Origin: CAYHKY01 sp964357355
GTDB lineage: Bacteria; Patescibacteriota; Microgenomatia; UBA10105
NCBI GenBank assembly: GCA_964357355.1
Contig: CAYHKY010000072.1
Coordinates: 1-6,280 of the forward strand
Direction of reading: 5' to 3'
Length of the DNA stretch: 6,280 bases
Under the pieces are notes generated by a model that was not told where the DNA came from, made no database searches, and was given only the letters and a program-made list of their open reading frames with translations. The translations under genes were made by a program, and so were the position numbers. The stretch's first letter is position 1. Every line of letters begins with the position of its first letter. Below, one piece after another: positions 1 through 5,900 of the stretch.

Positions 1-359
1 GCGGCTAAGGCTTTCTTCAACACAAATTTGGTTTGCGGTAATGGGCCTTCTGCTTCATCTACTAAAAGCAGCGCCCCGCTTGCCATATTTAAAACCCGTT
101 CCACTTCCCCGCCAAAATCGGCATGTCCTGGGGTGTCGATGATATTGACTTTAATATTTTCGTAAAAGACAGCCGTGTTTTTAGCTAAGATAGTGATGCC
201 TTTTTCCCGCTCCAACTCATTGGAATCCATGATCAAAGTTTCACCCATCTCCTTCTGGTTTTGGCGGAAAGTATGAGTCTGCTTCAGCATGGCATCTACC
301 AGGGTGGTTTTACCGTGATCGACGTGGGCAATAATCGCAATATTTCTTATCTCATCCAT
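1..359 (-). CDS. typA: Translational GTPase TypA/BipA, N-terminal part (runs off the left edge)
   Basis: This is the first 119 codons of a ribosome-associated translational GTPase of the TypA/BipA family, which acts in the cytoplasm on ribosome assembly and stress-adapted translation. The GTP-binding motifs are all visible: the P-loop AHVDHGKT at residues 11-18, the switch I segment EKGITILAKNT at 52-62 with the conserved Thr56, and the switch II motif DTPGH at 75-79 with the catalytic His79. The strings MDSNELEREKGITILAKNT and HADFGGEVERVL separate TypA from its relatives LepA and EF-G. Family members are about 600 residues, so roughly a fifth is present and the remainder lies left of the window. 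The ATG at 359 gives the expected family start (MDEIRNIAIIAHVDHGKTT). No close Shine-Dalgarno is present; the only purine-rich stretch, GAGGAAG, lies 15 nt upstream in a hairpin. The gene is divergent from the Clp ATPase gene. Identification is very secure. Confidence 0.95.
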   Translation of the reverse strand, partial: MDEIRNIAIIAHVDHGKTTLVDAMLKQTHTFRQNQKEMGETLIMDSNELEREKGITILAKNTAVFYENIKVNIIDTPGHADFGGEVERVLNMASGALLLVDEAEGPLPQTKFVLKKALA

Positions 360-361
360 AG

Positions 362-386
362 AAAAAAGACACGACTTCCTCGTGCC
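362..386 (-). terminator. Terminator-like hairpin in the typA leader (possible attenuator)
   Basis: Read on the minus strand, GGCACGA (380-386) pairs with TCGTGTC (368-374) around the 5-nt loop GGAAG. The stem has 7 pairs, one of them a G-U wobble, and is followed directly by six T (362-367). This is the form of a short intrinsic terminator, and it ends 2 nt before the typA start codon. No minus-strand gene lies upstream for it to terminate, because the neighbour is divergent, so an attenuator or translation-control structure is the natural reading. On the plus strand the wobble becomes an A-C mismatch and there is no T-run, so it should work only in the typA transcript. The stem is short, and function is inferred. 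Confidence 0.45.
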
Positions 387-402
387 TTAGGGTTATTTTA
401 AC

Positions 403-430
403 ATAATAAACTCCCTTCAACCAGCATCAA
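403..430 (-). promoter_or_regulatory. Predicted sigma-70-type promoter of typA
   Basis: On the minus strand TTGATG (425-430) and TATTAT (403-408) are separated by 16 nt, matching the -35 and -10 consensus at 4 of 6 and 5 of 6 positions. Transcription would begin near 396 and give a leader of about 37 nt that contains the hairpin at 368-386. The same AT-rich stretch holds a plus-strand CATAAT (402-407) that could be the -10 of the divergent Clp ATPase gene, but it has no convincing -35. If both are used, the two promoters overlap almost completely. This is consensus matching only. Confidence 0.45.
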
Positions 431-448
431 AAAGTGAAGAGTGTTAAA

Positions 449-2422
449 ATGTGTCAAAGCTATCTTATGAACATCAAACTATTACTGGAACATGTCAAAA
501 ATCTCAAATCAGAAAGCGATATTGAACTGTATGCCAATTTTGTCACCGTATTACTTAAAAATACCAACATCCCTAAGCTGCTGAAGTCCAGCGAAAAAAC
601 CCACCAAATCATCAAGACATTAACAGGCAAAGACAAGAAACTCCCTATCACCTCGTTTTATAAAAAACAACCGCTTGCAATGCCTTCAGCCCAATTTTAC
701 GACTTGGTTCTACAGGAAAGGCAGATGTTGTCATTGAATAATGATAATGAATACGTCATCCTCCTGGCAACACTCAAGATGCTCCAAGACCTTGGTGTAA
801 AAACTAATTATCAGGAAGTCGTCAAGGAAATTATGACCAACTATGTACACAAACTTGAGCCGGTTGTAGATGATTCCCCATTTATAGGTCGAAAAGAAGT
901 TACGGGAGAAGCTATACGGGTTTTAAACCGCAGTGTCAGAAACAACCTAGTTATCGTGGGTCCCGGAGGAATCGGTAAAACTACTCTCGCTCAAAAAGTG
1001 ATCGAAATGGCCAAAAACTTCAAAGTGTATGCTTTGCATCCGGGTAACGCGCAACTTTTTGACCAGATCATTTCGTTAATATCCAATACTGTTGGCAACA
1101 GGACGTTGTTTTTTTTGGATGAGTTTACGGCAATTGACCCGCAAAATATTTCCTATATCACCAAAAACAGTCAAGTTATCGCCACCAGTAATGATCAAGC
1201 TTACAGGAAATTTGCTGCAGATTTTCCCGAAATCGCATCTAAATTTGAGGTGATCGAACTAAGTGAACCTAAAGCTCAAGATATAAAGGAAATTTTGGAG
1301 TTCCAACAAAAACGGTTAACAAAATTGTTCCAAGTTTCCTGGGAAAACGCCATAACGGATGACATTTATAAACTTGCAAAACAATATATCCACCAGTCAT
1401 TTCCGGCAAAAGCCATAACTTTGATTGAGGAATCCGCAATACTCGCAAAATCAAAAGGTAAGACGACCGTCACCCGGGACATGGTCAAAGCAATCATTTC
1501 TCAAAAAACCAACATTCCTGTTGGAGAACTTACTGAATTTGATAAAAAAGATCTTTCAAATTTACCCCTTAAGCTCAAATCCCGCATCAAGGGCCAGGAT
1601 GAAGCAATTGCAAAAGTAGCCAGGGTAATCCAAAGGTCCAAACTTGGGTTTAAGAAAAAGTCCGGTCCGATCGGTACATTTCTTTTTGTGGGGCCCTCCG
1701 GTGTCGGTAAAACCGAACTGGCTAAAGCTGTCTCTGAAGCGGTATTTGGCAGTGAAGAGGAAATGATCCGCCTCGATATGTCCGAATTTGCCGAAGCCCA
1801 CAATGTACAACGGCTTATCGGAGCTCCGCCGGGATATATCGGATTTGAAGAAGGCGGGCAACTCACCAATCCCGTACGCACCAAACCGTATAATTTGCTG
1901 CTTTTGGACGAGCTGGAGAAGGCGCACCCCAGAGTATTTGATATTTTTTTACAGGTATTTGATGACGGCCGTTTGACTGATGGACAGGGAAAAGTCGTCG
2001 ATTTCCGAAATACCGTAATTATAGCTACAAGTAATGCGGCAACCGATGACATACTCGACCTGATTGAGGACGGCAAAACTCAATCTGATATTGAAACGGA
2101 AGTAAAAAATATCCTGCCCGATTATTTCAGAATCGAATTCATCAACCGGTTTGACCAAATTGTGGTATTTAACCAATTATCGCTAAATGCTTTATCCCAA
2201 ATTGCCGTCCTGGAATTAAAAAAATTAAAGGCGGAACTTGCAAAAAAACAGATTGATTTTACAGTTTCGGACAAAACAATCGCCAAAATCGCGGGGGAAA
2301 GTTTTGACCCCAAGTACGGCGCACGTGAATTACTCCGGCTGATTGAAAACACTATTGAAAATAAATTGGTGGAAATGATCATGAGCGGAGAACTCAAGGA
2401 AAATCAGCTGGTTGAATTTTAA
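449..2422 (+). CDS. Clp/Hsp100-type AAA+ ATPase with two nucleotide-binding domains, ClpA/ClpC-like
   Basis: A ring-forming cytoplasmic ATPase of the Clp family, which unfolds or remodels proteins using ATP. Residues are numbered from the ATG at 449, chosen because GAAGAG lies 7 nt upstream; an in-frame GTG at 434 would add five residues. Residues 1-140 do not resemble the usual Clp N-domain. Domain 1 (about 140-345) has Walker A GPGGIGKT at 171-178, Walker B FFLDEF with D224-E225, sensor-1-like TSN at 246-248 and a PAKAI sensor-2 segment near 319. It lacks the KYRGEFE pore loop, and SK replaces the paired arginine fingers (264-265). Domain 2 (about 375-657) is canonical: Walker A GPSGVGKT 415-422, pore loop GYIGFEEGGQL 462-472, Walker B D487-E488, sensor 1 TSN 527-529, arginine finger FINRFD with R567, sensor 2 GAREL with R626. 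There is no ClpB middle domain and no evident IGF/VGF loop for ClpP docking. At 657 residues it is short for ClpA, ClpB or ClpC. It ends 3 nt from a convergent gene. The family is secure; the partner protease and subclass are not. Confidence 0.9.
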   Translation: MCQSYLMNIKLLLEHVKNLKSESDIELYANFVTVLLKNTNIPKLLKSSEKTHQIIKTLTGKDKKLPITSFYKKQPLAMPSAQFYDLVLQERQMLSLNNDNEYVILLATLKMLQDLGVKTNYQEVVKEIMTNYVHKLEPVVDDSPFIGRKEVTGEAIRVLNRSVRNNLVIVGPGGIGKTTLAQKVIEMAKNFKVYALHPGNAQLFDQIISLISNTVGNRTLFFLDEFTAIDPQNISYITKNSQVIATSNDQAYRKFAADFPEIASKFEVIELSEPKAQDIKEILEFQQKRLTKLFQVSWENAITDDIYKLAKQYIHQSFPAKAITLIEESAILAKSKGKTTVTRDMVKAIISQKTNIPVGELTEFDKKDLSNLPLKLKSRIKGQDEAIAKVARVIQRSKLGFKKKSGPIGTFLFVGPSGVGKTELAKAVSEAVFGSEEEMIRLDMSEFAEAHNVQRLIGAPPGYIGFEEGGQLTNPVRTKPYNLLLLDELEKAHPRVFDIFLQVFDDGRLTDGQGKVVDFRNTVIIATSNAATDDILDLIEDGKTQSDIETEVKNILPDYFRIEFINRFDQIVVFNQLSLNALSQIAVLELKKLKAELAKKQIDFTVSDKTIAKIAGESFDPKYGARELLRLIENTIENKLVEMIMSGELKENQLVEF

Positions 2423-2425
2423 CAA

Positions 2426-2707
2426 TTATTCGCCTAAATTCCACACTTCGTCACCGAAGTTTTCGCCGGATTTAAATTTCTTCTTGGCTTCATTCAAAGT
2501 GTCGGCTGTTGCCGCCAAGTAACAAAGGATCTGCTTGCCGTTTACTTTTCTCTTGACCCAACCCGCATACAAAATACGTTTCAGCTTGGGGCGAACTTTA
2601 TCCAAAATTTGCATAACAGAAGCAACCGGTATTTGGAAGGGAATTTTTCTGGGAACCCATGGCCTAACAATCACCCGAATATTTTTGATCCCGGTAATTT
2701 CGTCCAT
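2426..2707 (-). CDS. Hypothetical protein, 93 residues, last gene of the minus-strand cluster
   Basis: I do not recognise this protein. It is small and basic, with lysines and arginines spread along the chain (for example KVRPKLKR near 37-44 and WVKRKVNGKQ near 50-59) and an acidic tail (SGENFGDEVWNLGE). The centre alternates hydrophobic and basic residues, which suggests a compact alpha/beta fold. There is no signal peptide, membrane segment or metal-binding cluster. The ATG at 2707 lies 11 nt after the stop of the 847-residue gene, so co-transcription or translational coupling is likely. The purine run AAAGGA inside the end of that gene is about 17 nt away, too far for a normal ribosome binding site. 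The stop is 3 nt from the end of the convergent Clp ATPase gene. The tight packing and the lack of a better ORF on either strand support a real gene. Confidence 0.7.
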   Translation of the reverse strand: MDEITGIKNIRVIVRPWVPRKIPFQIPVASVMQILDKVRPKLKRILYAGWVKRKVNGKQILCYLAATADTLNEAKKKFKSGENFGDEVWNLGE

Positions 2708-2718
2708 ATTTTTGATGC

Positions 2719-5262
2719 TTAACGTCCTTTAGCAACTAGATAATTCCTGAAAAAGTGCGCAGCTGATATATGATCTGACGGCAAGTATCGGGTATCGGCA
2801 GAATTTAGGGCCACTGCAGAAACAACATGACCGTTTGACAAATATCGTCTGGATCTCACCTGCTTGGTTAAATGACGGGGATCCATATGTGCTAATGACT
2901 GATTCCCAAATGCATTTCTAGTTGCTGAAGATTTTACATGTGTACCCCGTGTTTCATATGTGCCTGTTTCGGATTGGCGTCCTATACTATTTTCTAATGC
3001 AAGAAGATCTTCATCCGCTTGTCCTGAATTGGCACTGATAACTACCGGTGTCGAAAAATCTACTCTCTTGGCTCCAACTGCTACATGGCTTACCTTATTA
3101 CCAATATTCAATCCATCAGTATGTATCGCTTGAATCCGCTGTGGTGTGTGACCGGTTAATGCAGCTTTAGCCTCAGTTTTTCCTGCAAACATAAAATTCA
3201 TGGCCTGTTTCAGGCGCTGGCCGACATGGTATGCGGATTTTTCGGACTGAGTTTGTGCTAATCTTTTGAAACCTGCAACATCCATTCTTTCTCTGCCGGG
3301 AAACTTTCTGGGAGTAACTTTCACTGTTTTACTTTCAGGGAATGGCTGCAATGAGGAAGTCTTCGTAATCGTCTGCTCGTTAATAATCGGGTCACGCGCC
3401 GATACTCCAGGTAGTTTTTCCCTATTTTTAAAAACTACCGGCAAAACGTTTTCAACTTTTGCGACATTTAGTCTTCCCAACACCGGGTGTTGGAAGCTAC
3501 TACCCGCAGCAAGCTGCGGGGCATCATGTGTCATTCCCGTCCCGATCGGGAATCCAACTCTGGATCCCCGCCTGCGCGGGGATGACAGTTGGAGACGCGG
3601 GGATGACAGTTGGAGACGCGGGGATGACAGTGGGAGGCGCGGGGATGATAGACGTACCGCGGCAAGTCGCGATGAATTACTACGGGCAATATCATTAAAA
3701 AGATTTAAATTTCTTTTTTGTTTGCCGGAAATCATGGTGAGATCAATTCCGTGATCTTTTTGACTCCCTTGTCGTCTTTTAGGATCTACTTTCCGGTATG
3801 CGAAACGAAAAATTTCCTGAAACTGAATTTGGCGTTTATGTTTTTGCTCATGCTTACTTGCAAAAACTGCAAAACTTTTCTTGAGTTTTCTCTTTGAAAT
3901 GTGTTTGTTGACCCGATCCGAATGATAATTTAAGATTCCGAAAAACATATTTACCGGAATGTTTCCGTAATAAATAGTATTTGGTTTTGAATTATCACGG
4001 CTTTTGTATCGGGCCGGAAGGTCTGAATACAAAACACCCGGATAAACTAAACCTCGTTTCGGTTGAAATGCGTCTTGGCTAATTTCATTTATTCTTTGTA
4101 ATTGGGGTTGGGGCTTAGCTTGAGATCTCCATTGAACTAGAATCGGCTTAAAATTCATTTGTAGAAAGGCATCAGTACCGTCACTGGTTGCCGGGCAATT
4201 TACCTGCTCAACTTCCAGTTTCTGCTCTCCACTTGCTCCTGTAACTACCTTTAACTCACCTGCAAACCAATAGGGCTGAAGACCCAGTGAAGCCTTTTTT
4301 GCATCTCTTTGAGGAGCAGTAAAATAATCCCGGCTATTTGCAAAATAAAGCCCAACTTCTGTGAATTTTTCATGTAAAATGGTTAAATTTTTAACATTAA
4401 TTCCATCAGGGCGGTCACCAGGTGAGGCTGCAACAAGCAGGGCCTGGACCAATAAATGCATTGCGTCTTGATGGGAAAATTCGCCCAAAACTGACCCGTC
4501 TTGGGAATATAAAGTATAAATTGTATCCGAAGCAGTTTTGCCTTTTTCACTGACTAACGCGGAACTTATTTGATTTGGATCAATTGCCGACAAGCGTTTA
4601 TCTGCCTTGGAAGATCGTAATGTATATTCTTTTTTGGATTCAACAATTCCCCTTAAAAAGAGCAGCGACCGGGCTATTTCTGATTCATTAAAGGCCGGTT
4701 CTTTTGCCAATAACTTAAGATGTTCTATCATTAACCGATCCAAGTTAGCATTTATTGCTGCTTCAACCAGTGAAATTTTCCGGGCCGGTTCAGGGTCAAA
4801 TCCCAAAGTCCCGGCACCAAGTTTGGCTAAATCCAGGGCATCAAATTTAGCGCTACCCGGCAATCGGCGCCTACTTTTGGGGTGATCATCCATCGCTTTC
4901 ACGCCGCCATATGCCGCTCCCAATGCCAGTGAAATTCGGGCTGAAGTGCGCGTCCGGCTTTCAACCACAGGCGCCCGGACCATATCAATCTGCATTGCCG
5001 GCCGAAAACGCATACCCTCTCCCGCCCATATAGGCATCGGTGTTTCAACCGCCCGGGATTTAAGTGTTTCTAGAATTTGTGAAGATTGGGTTTCAGCTGG
5101 TTTGGCAGCTGTAATATGCGCCGTGATATGCGCAAAAAGTAAATCTATTGGACTTGCTCCCGGCATTCCGGTTTTTAGTTCGGGTAAGTTTGGAATTGGA
5201 GTGTGGGCTGATTGGGAATATTTCTGATCTGCACTATGAATTACTTGAATTTCAATGCTCAT
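2719..5262 (-). CDS. Large hypothetical protein, 847 residues, with an in-frame palindromic-repeat insertion
   Basis: I do not recognise a family. No signal peptide or clear transmembrane segment is visible, so it is probably cytoplasmic or exported by an unknown route. Residues 1-130 are rich in Pro, Ala and Arg (TPMPIWAGEGMRFRPAMQ). About 150-300 looks helical (ISLVEAAINANLDRLMIEHL, DAMHLLVQALLVAAS). About 310-400 is mixed and possibly beta-rich, with LGLQPYWFAGELKVV. About 450-505 is strongly basic (KHISKRKLKK, DPKRRQGSQK), as in nucleic-acid-binding or linker regions. About 530-590 is encoded by a repeat island and carries SSPRLxL heptads at 539-559 plus SSPR at 560-563. The last 250 residues are polar, rich in Ser, Thr, His and Arg, with no motif I can name. 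The start codon overlaps the end of the 188-residue gene by 11 nt (ATGAGCATTGA) and has no Shine-Dalgarno, which suggests translation by coupling. The long uninterrupted frame makes it a real gene; its function is unknown. Confidence 0.8.
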   Translation of the reverse strand: MSIEIQVIHSADQKYSQSAHTPIPNLPELKTGMPGASPIDLLFAHITAHITAAKPAETQSSQILETLKSRAVETPMPIWAGEGMRFRPAMQIDMVRAPVVESRTRTSARISLALGAAYGGVKAMDDHPKSRRRLPGSAKFDALDLAKLGAGTLGFDPEPARKISLVEAAINANLDRLMIEHLKLLAKEPAFNESEIARSLLFLRGIVESKKEYTLRSSKADKRLSAIDPNQISSALVSEKGKTASDTIYTLYSQDGSVLGEFSHQDAMHLLVQALLVAASPGDRPDGINVKNLTILHEKFTEVGLYFANSRDYFTAPQRDAKKASLGLQPYWFAGELKVVTGASGEQKLEVEQVNCPATSDGTDAFLQMNFKPILVQWRSQAKPQPQLQRINEISQDAFQPKRGLVYPGVLYSDLPARYKSRDNSKPNTIYYGNIPVNMFFGILNYHSDRVNKHISKRKLKKSFAVFASKHEQKHKRQIQFQEIFRFAYRKVDPKRRQGSQKDHGIDLTMISGKQKRNLNLFNDIARSNSSRLAAVRLSSPRLPLSSPRLQLSSPRLQLSSPRRRGSRVGFPIGTGMTHDAPQLAAGSSFQHPVLGRLNVAKVENVLPVVFKNREKLPGVSARDPIINEQTITKTSSLQPFPESKTVKVTPRKFPGRERMDVAGFKRLAQTQSEKSAYHVGQRLKQAMNFMFAGKTEAKAALTGHTPQRIQAIHTDGLNIGNKVSHVAVGAKRVDFSTPVVISANSGQADEDLLALENSIGRQSETGTYETRGTHVKSSATRNAFGNQSLAHMDPRHLTKQVRSRRYLSNGHVVSAVALNSADTRYLPSDHISAAHFFRNYLVAKGR
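3503..3671. repeat. GC-rich island of palindromic repeats inside the 847-residue gene
   Basis: Several inverted repeats are packed together. CCCGCAGC-AA-GCTGCGGG is at 3503-3520. The 21-bp element at 3533-3553 has ATTCCCG and CGGGAAT ends and contains the perfect palindrome TCCCGATCGGGA. ATCCCCGCCTGCGCGGGGAT is at 3564-3583, a 21-bp tandem repeat follows, and CGCG-GCAAGT-CGCG is at 3658-3671. The second and third resemble the dRS3 repeats of Neisseria (ATTCCC-N8-GGGAAT) and related dispersed elements that often give spurious peptides such as WIPACAGMT or DPRLRGDD. Both of those occur here on the plus strand. The island is far richer in G and C than its surroundings, which supports insertion. 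None of the hairpins is followed by a T-run, so they are not terminators. The minus-strand coding frame passes through all of it. Confidence 0.85.
3576..3649. repeat. 21-bp tandem repeat, three copies plus a partial fourth
   Basis: Copies lie at 3576-3596, 3597-3617 and 3618-3638, followed by an 11-nt partial copy at 3639-3649. Each starts GCGGGGATGACAGT. The first two are identical and the third differs at two positions. The unit is a multiple of three, so on the minus strand it adds whole heptapeptides (SSPRLQL, SSPRLQL, SSPRLPL) to the 847-residue protein. The first copy begins inside the right arm of the palindrome at 3564-3583, so the array appears to have grown by duplicating the arm and its flank. 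There are no unique spacers, so it is not a CRISPR array. Such arrays commonly vary in copy number between strains. Confidence 0.9.
5111..5134. repeat. Two-copy 12-bp imperfect tandem repeat within the 847-residue gene
   Basis: GTAATATGCGCC (5111-5122) is followed directly by GTGATATGCGCA (5123-5134), differing at two positions. The unit is in frame and encodes the repeated peptide AHITAHIT near residues 43-51 of the large hypothetical protein. It is probably a small slippage duplication without separate function. Confidence 0.55.
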
Positions 5263-5818
5263 AATGTATTAACCCGTTCACCTCACGTGCAAAATGATCC
5301 GCCTGGGCAAAATTTGCACTATCTTCCTGATGCCATACGGGAAGAAAATAAGCTGCTAACTGTGCCCTATCATCATCGGTAATCTGATCTACACCACTTC
5401 TTAACGACCAGGTTCTTCCGGCAAACTCTCGCATAAGTTCGGCTTTTTGGATCATGTCAGTTTGTGTCTGTTCACCTCTTAATCCGGCTGCTTCAAGAAC
5501 AACGCCGGTCCAAACTCTCAAACCCGCTTCCTCATCTCCCATTTTGTCCTTAAATCCATGTAACAACGATAGGGCTTCTGATACCCAAGCAGTGCTTATT
5601 AATAAACTCGCCTCATAATTAGATTCACCCACTTGAGGCCTTGAGAATGCTTGTATGTTTAAAGCCTGAAGTTTATTTTCTTCGTATCCGGGTAATGATC
5701 TTCCTGATTTATCCAAAATTATAAAACAAAACGCCGCGCCCCAACCCCAATTCAGGGCTTCCTCAGTTGTGGTAAATTGTTTGGGCATCATGAAACGTTC
5801 GTATGCATTGGCTGCCAT
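5252..5818 (-). CDS. Hypothetical protein, 188 residues, first gene of the minus-strand cluster
   Basis: I do not recognise this protein. It is acidic overall and looks mostly helical, with amphipathic stretches such as EASLLISTAWVSEALSLLHG (about 69-88) and a C-terminal segment DDRAQLAAYFLPVW. The hydrophobic patch WGWGAAFCFIIL near residues 24-35 is too short for a confident membrane helix and is followed by charged sequence. No signal peptide, catalytic motif or nucleotide-binding loop is visible. The ATG at 5818 opens the frame. ATG codons at residues 10 and 11 (MMPKQF) are alternative starts, and none has a clear Shine-Dalgarno. Its TGA stop overlaps the start of the 847-residue gene by 11 nt, so the two are probably translated together and their products may interact. 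A -10-like TATAAT lies 36 nt upstream. Confidence 0.75.
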   Translation of the reverse strand: MAANAYERFMMPKQFTTTEEALNWGWGAAFCFIILDKSGRSLPGYEENKLQALNIQAFSRPQVGESNYEASLLISTAWVSEALSLLHGFKDKMGDEEAGLRVWTGVVLEAAGLRGEQTQTDMIQKAELMREFAGRTWSLRSGVDQITDDDRAQLAAYFLPVWHQEDSANFAQADHFAREVNGLIHYEH

Positions 5819-5854
5819 AACATATATTTCGGGTTAATAATAAACTGCTCTCCG

Positions 5855-5860
5855 ATTATA
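5855..5860 (-). promoter_or_regulatory. Consensus -10 box (TATAAT) upstream of the three-gene cluster
   Basis: On the minus strand a perfect TATAAT lies in the 82-nt gap between the DUF5666-like gene and the 188-residue gene, 36 nt before the latter's ATG. No good -35 lies at 16-18 nt; TTAATC at a 20-nt spacing is the nearest weak match. The stretch is very AT-rich, so a chance match is possible. No terminator hairpin was seen between the two genes, so read-through from the upstream gene is also possible. Confidence 0.35.
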
Positions 5861-5900
5861 TATCCAAGAGATTAAGAATAGATTAACACAAATATATAGT

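Noticed and set aside
1109..1116. Run of eight T in the Walker B codons of the Clp ATPase, considered as a programmed frameshift site
   Set aside because: The zero frame continues with full conservation through domain 2. No stimulatory structure or short alternative product is evident.
1501..2076. Minus-strand open frame of 191 codons
   Set aside because: It lies antisense to the conserved second AAA+ domain of the Clp ATPase and has a serine/proline-rich composition typical of a shadow frame.
3503..3520. Strong hairpin as a transcription terminator
   Set aside because: No T-run follows on either strand and it lies within a long open frame.
3576..3649. Possible CRISPR array
   Set aside because: The 21-bp units adjoin each other without unique spacers and no cas gene is nearby.
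3266..3754. Plus-strand open frames across the repeat island, including 3459-3698, with repeated RGDDSWR and AGMTVGD peptides
   Set aside because: The peptides come from the GC-rich repeat read in other frames. DPRLRGDD and WIPACAGMT are well-known artefacts of such repeats, and the minus-strand frame is far longer.
5252..5254. TGA possibly read as glycine (recoded genetic code)
   Set aside because: The TGA at the end of the 188-residue gene overlaps the next start in the usual way, and read-through would reach TAG within a few codons. No gene in the window needs recoding.
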